From Symbiodinium natans (Eukaryota > Sar > Dinophyceae > Suessiales > Symbiodiniaceae): a stretch of 64,000 nt of DNA. Below, piece by piece: positions 9,040 to 20,831 of the stretch (the first letter of the stretch is position 1; each line of letters opens with the position of its first letter). The stretch is taken from the NCBI GenBank assembly GCA_905221605.1, contig CAJNDS010002631.1:1-64000 (forward strand). The letters are read 5' to 3'. The translations under genes were made by a program, and so were the position numbers. The notes beneath the pieces were generated by a model. It saw only the letters and a list, made by a program, of their open reading frames with translations, did not search any database and had not been told where the DNA came from.

Positions 9040-12000
9040 CTAAATTCTCAGGCTCGAAGTCAGGGCAACGAAGCTGGCGGGAGCCAGAGGGCCCAGCGTT
9101 TGACTGTTTATTTCTAGGCAGGCCTAAGTAACCAGATTCACAAGGCACGCTCAGGCATCCTGAGTGGATTTTTCAAAAAGGCGTTGGAGTGCATGCAGCC
9201 TTTGAGCCAATGGCAGGCACTTACCAGAGATAAATGCCCTAAAACCCTCGGCCTTGACACGCTTGGGGATGTTGAGTTTAGGGTTTAGGGCAAGCCATTG
9301 TGAAGGATGCATGTGAGCAGACTCTGAAAGATTGAGTCTTAAACGCCACACAGCCGTAAAATCCAAGCTCCAAGCTGGACTCGGATTTGTCCTGGGATTT
9401 TATAAGCTGTGGGGTGCCAGCTTTGTACAAACAGCAGAGATGGCCGGGTGCCGAGACCGTCTCGGGATCCGCAAGGCAAGCAGGATCCCGGGATGTGTCC
9501 CAAACCAAGAGGCATGCTCCGGGGTTAGATTGTATGGAGATTGAAGGAATACCGCCCCCCGTTTCCAAGGCCCGACTCTAGGCTATGCCCAACCTCTACC
9601 AGGCTTACGGGTAGGCTGCTTCCAGGCCCGCAAGCAACCTGCCCCCACCCAACACACCTACCCACGGGCCTGCTTTAAGGCCGCAGGCAGGCCCGCCAGG
9701 CAACCCACCACAGGCTTGCAGCTATGCCACCCACACCCTCTTACGGAGCAGGCTTGTGTGCAGCCTGCAGCAGGCCTGTCGTAGGCCTGTGCTAGCCTGC
9801 ATGTAGGCAGACCTCCAAGTAGCCTGTGAGTAATCTGGGCTGGCTGGGCCAACACTAGTACGTTACCATAGCTGTAGGTAGCCCAGAACTTCACGCTTTC
9901 GACCGACCACATCGCGCTCCCGTGTTTGTTGCTTCCTATGGGGGGGAACTTTTGTGGAAATTGAGGGCTTCAGGAAATCCAGGAGCATCCTTCTGAGAGC
10001 TGGATGATGCAGAAATGTCTCCTTGCAGCGTGTTATCAGCAAGCTTCACAAACCTAACGAGGCCCCAGACCCTTCTCAGTCTGTTGCAGCTGCAGTTTCG
10101 AGGCCTATCGGGCTTAGGTTGACGAGTCACTTGCTGTTGATTTGAGCTTTCCTGCAAAATCCTTGCACCATCCGGCCTGGACAATTCCTTCCACTATACG
10201 GCTAGACGGTCATAGTTTGGGATGTTTAGGAATCGGGCTCATAAACTATTGGCCCGAAGGCTGTTTGGAGGTTGTCTCTAGATTGTTTCACATAAATTTC
10301 TTATCAGATCACATTCACAAGGAACCCTTTGATGTCTTGTTCTCAATAGATCCATAAATCTTTCGTCTATAAAAGGTCTGAAGGCCCACATGTAGCATGA
10401 AAACGCCATGTCACTTTCCCATCATCTCGATGCCCGAGCTGCAGACATTTCTCGAGCTTCAGTGGGATCTGGCGAGTTTTCAAATTCTCGCTGTGCTCAT
10501 CGCTTCGGAAAATATTGAGAAGATGCTGACAAGAGGAAGGTGCTTCACTGGGTTTGGATGGTGGGGGTTCGCTCTCGGGCCCTTGCTATGTGGACTTTTA
10601 GGGCCTCGGTTGAAAAAGCAATTACATCATGTGCTGCTTCAAGATAGCCCCGGATGACACTGCTCTGGACTCTTTTTGTACTACATGACGCATGTGGGCA
10701 GCGTGCTGCAAGAAAGTGTGCCGAGATTGCACCCGCAAATCCACTCGATGCTGCACCCGACGATGCGACTGGGAGACCCCCTTCTTCGTTTCTGCGGCTT
10801 GCCACCTCCTTGCTGTTGGTTAGTAGGGAATGCGGGAATAAGGTACCACATGTCCCCTAAGTTGCCCGAATCCCCCAAAACCCTCAAGTCTTATTGTTCC
10901 AAGCCCCCAAACTCGCTTCTGCACGGCTGGCTCACGGCTCACGACGCGGCTAGCACGAAATGAGCCACATGCCGGCAATGTAAAGGTTAGGGTTCTGTGT
11001 TGGGTTTTGCCACGGCCCACTTTCAGGCAAGACGTGAATGTTGGGCATGTAGCCGAACCTCCCAGACCCCCAAAGGGCGGAGCCCTGCCATAAAAACTCA
11101 AGCTTTTGGCCCTAAGTCCTTACACATTCATCTAACACGTACGAGTTCCTAGTTACATCCCAAAGCAACGAGCCCCAATTGGCCCGAATCCCAAGAGCCC
11201 TAAACAACCTGAAGACGACAGCGCAGCGACACAGTGGGAAGACTTCGCACTGCACTGCGCCTATCGATGTGACAAAGCAGCGTCGTGGAATGCGCTCGTC
11301 TGCATCGACCCGAGCATTGCCGGTCTGAAGGTGAATTGTTCCGGGGTTTTCTGAGCAGCCCCCCCCCCCCCCCCGGTGCATCCTCGAGGAGTCGGCCTAT
11401 AAGGCTTGTAGAGAAGCATGGATAGGGCATTTCAGTGGAATGCTTACTTAGTGTATGGATTCAGGGTTGGGATTTGGGGGGTGACTTGATTGCTTGCGTT
11501 TGTCAGCGCGAGGCTGTCGAATTGCCCGTTGACTCCGGTACCCTCAGCCTGAACCCGAAACTGCAGGCCAATCTTAAGATCGCACGGACATGCATGAACA
11601 TGAACCCCAGACGAAGCCCAAACAGCTTCAGTATGATGGCTGTGATACGACAGCTGAGGTCTAGACGATGCAGCACAACATGTCCTTAAGTTTGGACGGC
11701 AGTTGCATTGAATGGCATCTGTGCGAAAACATAATGACATTTGTTCATGATGACGGTCATCTTCCCAAGTGGCTCGAAGGTGTAGGAGTTGGTCTTTGGC
11801 GTGAGTGATACGACAACCTTGAAAAGCCTACACCCTGAATATCCTGAATCTTAAGAATGCTGAGGACCCAGCGCCCAGAACTCGCAACACACAACCGCAA
11901 ATTCGCAACGATGACCAATGCTCATCGTCCACGCTCAGGTGTCAAGCACGCGGCCGTCTGTCGGCCAGAGCCCCAGAACACGCTGAGGCAGCTCTGGGTT

Positions 12001-12260
12001 AGATCAGGCCCGCAACAGTTTTTGTCTTCTTCATTGTGTTCTTTTTCGTCTTTATCTTCTTCATGCCTATCTCTTTTTGATTAGTTGTTCTTTCTAACTT
12101 TTTTCTTTATCTTCTTCATACCTATTTCTTTTTGATTTTTTGTTCTTTCTAACTTTTTTTTGGGGGAAGCTCGTATCGTGGGGGGGCTCCTGCTGCCCAG
12201 CGGAGTTGGGGCACCCCGAGGCCCTCATGGCTGCAAATCTCAAAGGAGGGCGTGGAGGGA
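9040..12260. other. Gene-poor stretch
   Basis: Apart from two TTTAGGG units at 9276-9291, a GCCTGC/GCAGGC-rich patch at 9590-9840 and a C run at 11361-11375, I see no repeat family, RNA gene or protein domain here. Open frames are all below 100 codons and overlap on both strands. Confidence 0.6.
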
Positions 12261-12352
12261 GTTTAGGGTTTAGGGTTTGGGGTTTAGGGTTTGGGGTTTA
12301 GGGTTCAGGGTTCAGGGTTTAGGGTTTGGGGTTTGGGGTTTGGGGTTTAGGT
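12261..12352 (+). repeat. Degenerate telomere-type block
   Basis: Thirteen units mixing TTTAGGG, TTTGGGG and TTCAGGG. Confidence 0.95.
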
Positions 12353-12435
12353 TCTCAGTTCTTCGGCCGTGCTTCAGTATGCCGAGCAGGAGAAGCTGCC
12401 GGAGGAAAGCTGGTGGCCACATGGGTCCACAGTAT

Positions 12436-12552
12436 TCTAGGATGCCCAGTAGTACCCTTATTCCCTTTTTGGGGGGGTTTAGGTTCCCTTATGAACCCCT
12501 TTAAGCAAAAAAGGGCACCCTTTTTAAGCCTAGGTTACTGGGCAGCCTAGTA
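12436..12552. mobile_element. Inverted-repeat element, family K (single copy)
   Basis: TCTAGGATGCCCAGTAGTAC at the left is inverted against TTACTGGGCAGCCTAGTA at the right. The interior has CCCTTATGAACCCCTTTAAG. Confidence 0.65.
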
Positions 12553-13629
12553 TTAGGAGAGAGTATCGCGCGAATGCTCTCCTGTACTTTCCCGGTCTGA
12601 ATTGCAGCTGATGGCTACATTCCGAGTCCCAGCCCCTCGCCACTCCACACCCTCCCTTCCGCATGCAAACCCCCAAAAGCCTTCGTAAGGTGCGGAGTAT
12701 TCCCAGCTGCTTTGCCGAGTGCGACCCAGCGACAAGCCTGGCGCTTTCGTCTGGAGCCTGTCTGACAAACCGCTTCATCTCCATGTTCCAAAGCTCAGCA
12801 AATCGCGTTACAGCTCCGAATGCTTCAGATGGCAAATGCTTTGCGTAAAGGCTCAGGGTTTGGGACGCGATGTGCTGGGCCCTGGCTTCTCCTGGAGATC
12901 GGAGAACGCTTGAGCCGGCTGCATTCTTTGTTTAAGACTCAGGCCCTGGCGGGATTGGCGGGTGGGGGGGGGGGGGGTGGGAAGTGGGGTGAGGTTGAGG
13001 AAAAGGCCTGAGGCGTGGACCCTTGACTTATTTTGCAACAGGTGTGCCCAAGGCGCAACAACTTGGCTTTTGGATTCCATTCGTCCCAGGTCCATGTCTC
13101 TGAAAAGGAGGCCCGCGTGGAGGTTGGACATGGCGGGTGGGCTGTGTTTGGAGATGTTGACAGTCGCGCGGGCTGTGGGTGTCTCAGGGTGTCTCATCGA
13201 GGCTGCGTTTGACGGTGTTGATGCTGATGTGTGCAGGGTAGCGTGCTACCCGTGCCCAAATTCTGCCCCCGAGCCAAGCTGCTGGACAATGTGGCACTAC
13301 TGATGTCCGTTAGGGTAGTGGTAATGAAGCTGCAAAAGAAAGATCCAAACAGACGGTTGAGGTCGTCAGCATCAGAACCCCACACCACGAACTCAGCACA
13401 ATTAAGTTCATGGTGCTGGCTGCAGCCATGTACATACTTTTGCGACGAAGACTGCAGCAGTCAAACTCACCCCCCCCCCCCCCCCAAGTCAAATCATGCG
13501 GCTATGAGCCCTCATCCTTGGCTTCTTCAGTGCCATCCTGGCAGGTGTCGCAAGGCAGCGCAGCAACAGCTGTAAACTTCGACAAGGCCACCCCCGAGAG
13601 GGTAGATGATGAAGGTTGGGTGGGGAGTT

Positions 13630-13711
13630 TATGCTACATCCCCCTTGGGAATTTTTGGAATTATTTTTTCTTTTTTTTCATACAAAGCCCAAGGTTCTAG
13701 GGGGAATATAG
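13630..13711 (+). mobile_element. Short element family D, copy 2 (shortened)
   Basis: CTACATCCCCCTTGGGAATT, a T-rich stretch, CATACAAAGCCCAAG and GTTCTAGGGGGAATATAGG. The GGATAT-to-AAGG part is missing relative to the other copies. Confidence 0.75.
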
Positions 13712-13820
13712 GTATAGGTTTCGTAAGGCGGGTCGCATCCTTCAGCGCGGGAAGCTAGCGGAGTTGGACAGCGTGGGGAAGGAGGACTCTGATTGCGTAA
13801 TTGCGAATCCAGTGAAAGAA

Positions 13821-13889
13821 GCCCTAAACCCAAACCCTAAACCCTAAACCCTAAACTCTAAACCCTAACTCTAAACCCTAAACCCTAAA
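13821..13889 (-). repeat. Interstitial telomere-type block
   Basis: Ten units, including CCCAAAC and two ACTCTAA variants. Confidence 0.94.
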
Positions 13890-14027
13890 GGTGTTGGCGG
13901 GGCAGAGGGGGGGGCTCAGGGGTTGGGGGTTGGTTGGCCTTGCGTGGCGGCCTAGCTCTAAGTTCTATGCCCATGTCCAGCACCCGAGGTCTATGCAGAC
14001 AGCCAATCCGAAGATCAGCAGGCACAA

Positions 14028-14082
14028 GGGTTTAGGGTTTAGGGTTTAGAGTTTAGGGTTTAGGTTCAGGGTTCAGGGTTTG
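14028..14082 (+). repeat. Interstitial telomere-type block
   Basis: Seven or eight units with TTTAGAG and TTCAGGG variants. Confidence 0.94.
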
Positions 14083-16030
14083 GATTTGGCAAGATGCTGG
14101 CTTCGGACGTTCAGTTCAGGCGGACAAGTTGTGTTTAAGTTTGCGCTTGTCTCTTTTCTTGGCACTCGTGTAGGACCTCGTCGGTTCTTTAGGGCGAGAG
14201 CCTGCATCAGGAGTCGGGAGGCACGGAAACGAACTGAAAACTAAAAAGCTTGAGTACGGGATAGGAAATGGACCCCTGATCCCAAGATCCCAAAACCAAC
14301 CATGAGAAATTGATCCGCCTTAGCCCCAAAAACGCATCTCCAAAACCTCGGCACTCTAAATTCGGTCGAACCCTCTCTTTGTCTCGCTTGGAATGGAAGC
14401 ACGAAGCACGAGACTCAGCCAACAAATGCAGTAGACCGGTGCGTGTTGTCATATTTGTGGCCGCCTGAATCCTTGGGGCATTGCTCAAGAACCTACACCC
14501 ACGGGATTTCATCAGCTCGAGAACCATCCCTCTTAGTCATCAGTGCCTCCAATCTGGCCGTTTCTTGAACCTTGACCCCGAAGTCCCAAAGGACTAAAGC
14601 AACACAGGAGTTCTTCCGTCGACTGCAGCCTGCTGTGCTTTCCTGCTTAAGCCGCTGGTTCTGACCGAGCTGCTGTCTTGGGGCATCCTCGGGCCGAACC
14701 TCCCGAAGGGCTTGTTTCTGTTTCATTCTTTGGACGCTACCCCTGTAAACCTGAACAACAGGATAAGCCGCTTGAGGGGGTGCTTCCAGGGGGCTTTCAG
14801 CGGTCATGCGGTGAGGCTCTTGGTCGTTGTCCTTCTGGATTGTAAAAAAGCACTCACTTTTAATATTGACGCTAACGCGCCCCGCCTCGCCTCAGCCCGC
14901 ATGGATGTAGCCTTTTGCTCAAGACGTGGCGGCGTGCGGGGGTGGGGGGGGGGGCATAGGGAGGTCATACAAGGGCGCATGGCAGTTCACAGTGGTCCAT
15001 GTAGGTGCATACAGGATCATACAGGGGTCCACGGGAGTCCAGAGGCTCACCAGCAGTCCAAGGCACCCCAAGACTCTTGATGGCTCAAAAAGCAAACCCT
15101 GAGCCGACCCCTAACAGGACGAGAAAAAGGAGCCTAGGAGCCTTAGGCCTGAAATCGATAGCGCTCCCTACCAGTGCCGAGGCGGATCCTCGTGCACAAT
15201 CCTTGCCCATGGAGGCGCGTGATGTGAATTCCATGGTTGACGCACCTCTCGAAAGGTTCAGGTTAAACGTGCCGCTTGCATCGGGGCTTGTTTAAAAAGA
15301 TTCCCAAGCGCAGTCAAACAGCATTGCTTTAAATGTCAATGAGCGAGCGAACCCGTTCGTCTCTGCGTGAGTGGTGTGAGTGATGCACGATGCCACTGCG
15401 CGATCCACCGGTTCGCGACCTCCGCTCGGACGAGCACACCCTGATGCACCTCATTGCCGCGCACAATCTAGTTGACGGCAGACGCAAGCATGTCTGTGAA
15501 AGAGATGACGAGTCTCACACGAAACCGCCCTGTGGATCCCGCCGATGAGAATTCTGGGGCCCACAGTGTGAGAGAGGAAGTTCACATCACCGCGAAACAT
15601 GAAGAAATGGTTGCACGGGGGTTGAAAGGATCTGAGTCAGTCGACACCAGTCAACACCCCCATTCGACATGTTGTTCGACCTTGTCCGGCCAATGCCCTT
15701 CAGCTCTACAACCCTACATTCCCCAAATTCAATATCCTCGAAGCCCTCGGCCCTCGACAGACTAAACGCAAACAAACCAGAACCGGATGCCCTAAATTTA
15801 GAGTAACCCAAGAATCCTGAAACTCCAAACTCCAAAAGCCCCCAGCCCAAAAGTCCCGCAACCCGCAAAACCCAAGAGCCGTAAGCCCTCAAAATCCGAA
15901 GCCCTCACGGGGTTCTGCCACAAGAGCATCCACCCACAGCCCTTTAGCCTGAAGAATCCTTAATGAATCCTTAATGACCCTCAAGCACCAAAAAACCTCA
16001 AACGTCTTTAATAACTCAACCACACTCAAC
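14083..16030. other. Gene-poor stretch with a possible spliced-leader relic
   Basis: No domain-bearing frame is visible. At 14907-14923 GTAGCCTTTTGCTCAAG resembles the 3' part of the dinoflagellate spliced leader with two single-base deletions. A G run lies at 14944-14954. Confidence 0.5.
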
Positions 16031-16130
16031 AACCCTAAACCCTAAACCCTAAACCCTAAACCCTAAACCCTAAACCCTAAACCCTAAACCCTAAACCCTA
16101 AACCCTAAACCCTAAACCCTAAACCCCAAA
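16031..16130 (-). repeat. Long telomere-type block
   Basis: Fourteen CCCTAAA units, the last CCCCAAA. Confidence 0.97.
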
Positions 16131-16235
16131 GCAACACTTACCTCAAGGACCCCAGAGTGGCAAGTCCTATGCCCTCTCGGGGCTCTTTACGCCCCGTTCC
16201 CCAGTGCTTGAGGGCAGATGTTTACAGTTTCAGGA

Positions 16236-16330
16236 GTTTAGGGTTTAGGGTTTAGGGTTTGGGGTTTGGGGTTTAGGGTTTAGGGTTTAGGTTTCGGGTT
16301 TCGGGTTTGGGGTTTGGGGTTTAGGGTTTG
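16236..16330 (+). repeat. Degenerate telomere-type block
   Basis: Thirteen units mixing TTTAGGG, TTTGGGG and TTTCGGG. It faces the CCCTAAA block 105 bp to the left. Confidence 0.95.
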
Positions 16331-16409
16331 CTGCGGCCGTTGGATGCACTCCTGCCGTAGTCATTTGTGCAAGGTATTGTGGTGTACCTAGACAGTTCAG
16401 ACGAAGTTG

Positions 16410-16560
16410 CCCTAAACCCTAAACCCTCAACGCTAAACCCTAAACCCTAAACCCTAAACCCTAAACCCTAAACCCTCAACCCTAAACCCTAAACCTCAAC
16501 CCTAAACCCTAAACCCTAAGCCCTCAGCCCTAAGCCCTAAGCCCTAAGCCCTAAGCCCTA
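16410..16560 (-). repeat. Long telomere-type block with CCCTAAG tail
   Basis: About twenty-one units. CCCTCAA variants lie in the middle, and the right end drifts to CCCTAAG. Confidence 0.96.
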
Positions 16561-16698
16561 TAGCAAGCCTGAAATGGCATCGCAGGTGTCGGATGCTGTA
16601 GGACCTTCAGGTTTCTTGCATTGGACCTTCATTATGCCGCTTGTGACTTAAGCCTTTGCAGGACTGATCGCGCGAAGACGCGATGGGGTTTGGATTTT

Positions 16699-16781
16699 AC
16701 CCTAAACCCTAAACCCTAAACCCTAAACCCTAAACCCTAAACCCTAAACCCTAAACCCTAAAATCAAAACCCTAAACCCTT
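16699..16781 (-). repeat. Interstitial telomere-type block
   Basis: Eleven units, interrupted once by AAATCAAAA. Confidence 0.96.
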
Positions 16782-16910
16782 AGATTTTCGGGCCTGGGGT
16801 TTGGAGCCTGATGTTCCAGCTCATGCTTGGAGTTCGGGGCTCTTGGCCGATGTCTTTCTTCCCCCCTCCCAGTGCTTGTAACTTCAAGTCCTTGACCCAA
16901 CAACCCCAGT

Positions 16911-16942
16911 AGGGTTTAGGGTTTAAGGTTTAGGGTTTAGGG
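16911..16942 (+). repeat. Short telomere-type block
   Basis: Four TTTAGGG units with one TTTAAGG. Confidence 0.92.
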
Positions 16943-17088
16943 CAGCAATTTGACAAACCCTACTGTCAGAGGGTCCTACACCCCCAAACCCTGGAACCCA
17001 CCCTATGCCGGACGAGGTCAGGGGAGCTCCACGGCATTGCACCTCGCGCCATACAAAGCATCACGGAGGCTTGTAGTAGGAGAGCAGG

Positions 17089-17172
17089 ATGGGGGGTTTC
17101 CGATATTAGGGTACCTTATTGGGGTCCTTATAAGGGGATCGTTTGGGGGCCCTTATTATTGTAAACCCCCAT
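17089..17172 (+). mobile_element. MITE family H, copy 1
   Basis: ATGGGGGGTTTCCGATATTA at the left and TGTAAACCCCCAT at the right. Interior: GGGTACCTTATTGGGGTCCT then TATAAGGGG. Confidence 0.75.
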
Positions 17173-17271
17173 TTCTCAAAACCTTGCTTGAAGCACACAG
17201 CCCTGAGATGGGCCATACTGACTGCCAAGGCTCATTGCATCAGCGAATTGTCGAAAGCCATGAAAGTTCAT

Positions 17272-17328
17272 GGGTTTAGGGTTAGGGTTTAGGGTTTAGG
17301 TTTTAGGGTTTAGGGTTTAGGTTTAGGA
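17272..17328 (+). repeat. Interstitial telomere-type block
   Basis: Eight units with single-base length changes (GTTAGGG, TTTTAGGG, TTTAGG). Confidence 0.94.
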
Positions 17329-17549
17329 TGTCTTCGCTAAAGCAGTTTTTGGGTTGAGCTTTAGTCCGCTTGATTCTTCCGAGATGCCAGGAAATGGAGC
17401 GGATGGGCGACTCTGCACCTGCAGCTGCCTCCTCATCGTACGTTGTGCAGAGGTCGAGTAGCGAGGTTCATGCCGCGGGTGGTAGGAGTCTCGGCGTCTC
17501 AGACAACAGCGTCGACAGCAGAGAGTTTAGCCGTTCTAAGGGTTGGGCA

Positions 17550-17582
17550 AACCCTACACCCTAAACCCTGAACCCTAAACCC
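17550..17582 (-). repeat. Short telomere-type block
   Basis: Four and a half units with CCCTACA and CCCTGAA variants. Confidence 0.9.
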
Positions 17583-17681
17583 GGTCTGTCACATGAGAAT
17601 TCTTCAGATTTGAAGGCGACCACACGGCTCTGGTCGGACCAGGTCCCGTACGTGACGAGCTGTCGACAGCTTTCCCTACTG

Positions 17682-17811
17682 GGAGGTTCATGGTACATAC
17701 CAACTAATGATAGCTGTACTTATGACCCACTAATTTGCCCCCTAAGTGTCCTAATATGGCTATAAGTACAGTTAGAAGTACAGCTATGGTTAATAAGTAC
17801 CATGAACCTCC
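17682..17811. mobile_element. Palindromic element, family I (single copy)
   Basis: GGAGGTTCATGGTAC and GTACCATGAACCTCC form perfect 15-bp inverted ends about 130 bp apart. A nested second inverted pair (ATAGCTGTACTT / AAGTACAGCTAT) lies inside. Confidence 0.8.
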
Positions 17812-17888
17812 AAGTAGAACCGCCATCTGGACTTATGCCTCATGAGGGCCTCACCCCGGCGAGCAAACAAGCCGGATTTGTTCATGGT

Positions 17889-18003
17889 CCCTAAACCCTA
17901 CACCCTAAACCCTAACCCTAAACCCTAAACCCTAAACCCTAAACCCTAAACCCTAAACCCTAAACCCTAAACCCTAAACCCTAAACCCTAAACCCTAAAC
18001 CCT
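17889..18003 (-). repeat. Long telomere-type block
   Basis: Sixteen units, one shortened to CCCTAA near the left end. Confidence 0.97.
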
Positions 18004-18540
18004 GGTCGGTGTTGTTCCCACGTTGTCTCGGCATGTGGATGTATGTATAGCCTTGACCAGTCTGCAGACCGGTCTTCTGAACCTTTTCCTCTCCACTGAT
18101 GGATGCCACGCCCCGGGTAACTCTACCCAAAATGGCCCTCCTGTGAGCCTTGCCATACGCCGGCATGGATGGCACGTCGTTGCCAACTACTGTAAGCATC
18201 CATGAAAGCCGGCAAATGCTTCCAAGGGCCGGACCGTCTTCCTAAAGCTGGAAGTTCTTCTCGTAGATGAGAATGTGACCGCGTGCCAGGTGGATCTTCT
18301 GATTCTTTGTTTACGCTCTTCTCACCACGCCATTGTACCCACGCACTTGCGTGAAGTCGAATCTTCCTTGTTCCCACAGCCCCGTCCGTTCCTTCACCAG
18401 TGCCTGTCGCTTTTGGCTCCACGTCAATTCCTTACGATTCACAGGACTCGATACCATAGCATTGACGCATGTTCGGATCACCGGGCGGCTTGGCGTTCTG
18501 GGAGCACAGGCTCGGCGGTGATTCCTAAGCAGGGCACAGG

Positions 18541-18576
<36 letters not shown>

Positions 18577-19615
18577 AAAAAAATGCCATGCTCCCTCTTC
18601 ACAAGCCTTTGTTTCAGATCGGATGACCTTGTGGAGTGGCAGCAACATATTAGCACATGCTTTTAAAATTCCGAGCAAGGCTTTAAAAGTTCTCCACCAG
18701 AAGCAAAAAATAGAGGCAAGAAGGCACCCCTTATTGCCGTGGCCCTCAGGTAGAAGCGTCCTTCTTCGAACTGCAGCAGGACGCCCTCTCTGCAAGACAT
18801 GCAACATCATATTTTGTACGCATAAAAGGCCCGGGAGATTCAGCAGCGGACCTCTGTGGGCGAAGCGTTTTCGAGTTTTTGGTTCCAGGTCGCAGTGTGT
18901 ACTAATGCTGTCGGGGGCCGAACAGAAGGCAACATCGTGACCACTACACAGGTAGGGAAGACTGAGATTGCCAGGATCCCGTAGCCCTTGTAGTATTACT
19001 CCATGGAAAAGCAGATTAGATCTCACATTTTCAACCCCCAAGCTGAGATCCCGAAGCCCGAGCCCGAGCCTACAGTGAGCAAAACGACGAGCTGTGAGGA
19101 CTCGGCCTGCGACTTGCTCCAGAGCGGCGCCCCCCGGGCTCCCCGGATAATCTGGTCGGGGTGTCGTACTGTGTCGCTGTGTCTCTGTCTCTGTGTGTGT
19201 GTGTGTGTTGAACTTTGGTGATCTTCAGGCTTCCCCATCTCCTATCAACAGCCCTGAACCTTACCCGGTGATTTTTTTGGGGGTGGGCGGGGGGGGAGGC
19301 GAAGGGAAGGGGGAGGCGATGGGGGGAATTCACTCTGAAGTCTCTGAAGTCGATTCAACATTCAGTGTTACGTGAAACGTTGTAGAACTTAGCGCAATTT
19401 GCTCGCAACTTCGGACGACCTTACTCAACAAGGCTGCGAAGTTTCATCGAAGGCGGCCGAGAGGGAAGTACAGTAGGACCCCTTGACAGAGGCCTTGAAG
19501 AGTTCTAAAGCATAAGCTTGGTTGCTGTGGGGGCTTCTAGATGACGTACCACACAAGTTGTTCTAAGCCTAAATCTTCCTTAGCGCATCCCGCAACAGCA
19601 GTTCTAGATTGGATC
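18004..19615. other. Gene-poor stretch with microsatellites
   Basis: It contains the GA repeat 18543-18572 with an A run to 18583 and a TG/TC-rich run 19167-19209. It also holds the longest open frame outside the retrotransposon (221 codons, + strand, 18275-18940). That frame reads through the GA repeat and is overlapped by a 187-codon antisense frame. No domain is recognised, so I do not call a gene. Confidence 0.5.
18543..18583. repeat. (GA)15 and A run
   Basis: GA dinucleotides followed by about 12 A. Confidence 0.97.
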
Positions 19616-19737
19616 ACACAACATAACATACAGATATGTACAGTGTACAATATAATACTATGTACCATATTCATATTCAATGCAACATATACAATATACA
19701 TTGTAGACAATATACAATACACATTACAATATACAGT

Positions 19738-19774
<37 letters not shown>

Positions 19775-19835
19775 CAGAATGCATAAAGTATGGTATACAT
19801 TGTGCCGTATATATGTATATATATATATATATTAG
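19616..19835. repeat. AT-rich low-complexity tract
   Basis: Repeated ACAATATACA-like words, followed by (TA)n at 19743-19771 and again at about 19808-19832. Confidence 0.9.
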
Positions 19836-20309
19836 ATTATGATTATTATTATTACTACTACTAGTTGTATTGTTCTGACTATTACTAGTAGTAGTATTCG
19901 CATCATTATTGCTGGCGCTCCCCTGCTCTAGTGCCGAGGTGGTCTTGCGGGAGACGTCTTCTTCTCCCTACGTCGCTGCTCGTCGGCAAATCGTCACGAA
20001 AGCTGGCGTAGCCAAGCTTTTGCTTCGGCAAGGAACCGGTTCAAAGCCGTTCGAGTTGCAAAACGAGTGATAATGTCGAGGAAATGGGGGGGGGGGGGTC
20101 AGCATATGTCAGCATCGAATAGTTCAAGGATTTGTTTTTGGGGTGGAAGGGTTGGCTTCCTGGATTTCGGAGAGCTCAACGTACCGCCGCCACCAGCAGC
20201 AGGGGCAGCAGCACCACCACCACCGCCACCACCACTACCTCCCAAACACATCACCAAAACAGCACACACCGCCACCGCACACCACCACCACCACACAATT
20301 GTTGTGTCT

Positions 20310-20665
20310 TCGCTTGCCATGTGCGCTTGTTTTGCTTAGTGGTGCGTCTGTGCATATTCTTTGCGGGTATTCATTGGTGCGTCATCGCTTACTTTATGCG
20401 ATTGTTTTGCTTGTTGGTGCCTCTTCGCTTACTATGTGCGATTGTTTTGCTTATTGGTGTGTTTTGCTTATTGGCGCATGTTCGCTCACCGCGGTTGGCG
20501 CGTCTCGAGATTTATGCTGTTGTTTTGCTTTTTGGTGCGTCTTCGCATCTTTGTGCGGTTGTTTTGCTTGTTGGTGCATCTTCGCTTACACTACGCTTTT
20601 TTTTGCTTTTTGGCGCGTCTTCGCGTACTGTCACATTTTTGCTTGTTTGTGTGTCTTCTGTCTTG
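20310..20665 (+). repeat. Degenerate minisatellite, roughly 40-50 bp units
   Basis: TTGTTTTGCTTGTTGGTGCG followed by TCTTCGCTTAC recurs about eight times with variation. Long frames in all three plus-strand phases are a by-product of the repeat. Confidence 0.8.
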
Positions 20666-20732
20666 CTGAAATGACCGACAATTTGGCCTAAACGGAGTTG
20701 TCGGCTTTCCCTATTAACAGCGTAGGCCGAAT

Positions 20733-20736
<4 letters not shown>

Positions 20737-20830
<94 letters not shown>
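20737..20830 (+). repeat. (CTG)31 trinucleotide array
   Basis: About 94 bp of uninterrupted GCT/CTG, followed by a GGC/GGT-rich tract to about 21010. Every frame is open through it (poly-Ala, -Leu, -Cys; poly-Gln and -Ser on the other strand). Confidence 0.98.

Positions 20831-20831
<1 letters not shown>

Noticed and set aside
8789-9148. A 119-codon frame with repeated Thr-Pro-Tyr
   Set aside because: It is the translation of the GGGGGTATA array, not a real repeat protein.
9590-9840. A structured RNA in the GCCTGC/GCAGGC-rich patch
   Set aside because: The complementarity is diffuse and comes from base composition; no defined stem set could be drawn.
18275-18940. A 221-codon plus-strand open frame, the longest outside the retrotransposon, with a 187-codon antisense frame
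   Set aside because: It reads through the GA microsatellite (poly Glu-Arg), shows no domain or composition of a real protein, and the antisense strand is equally open.
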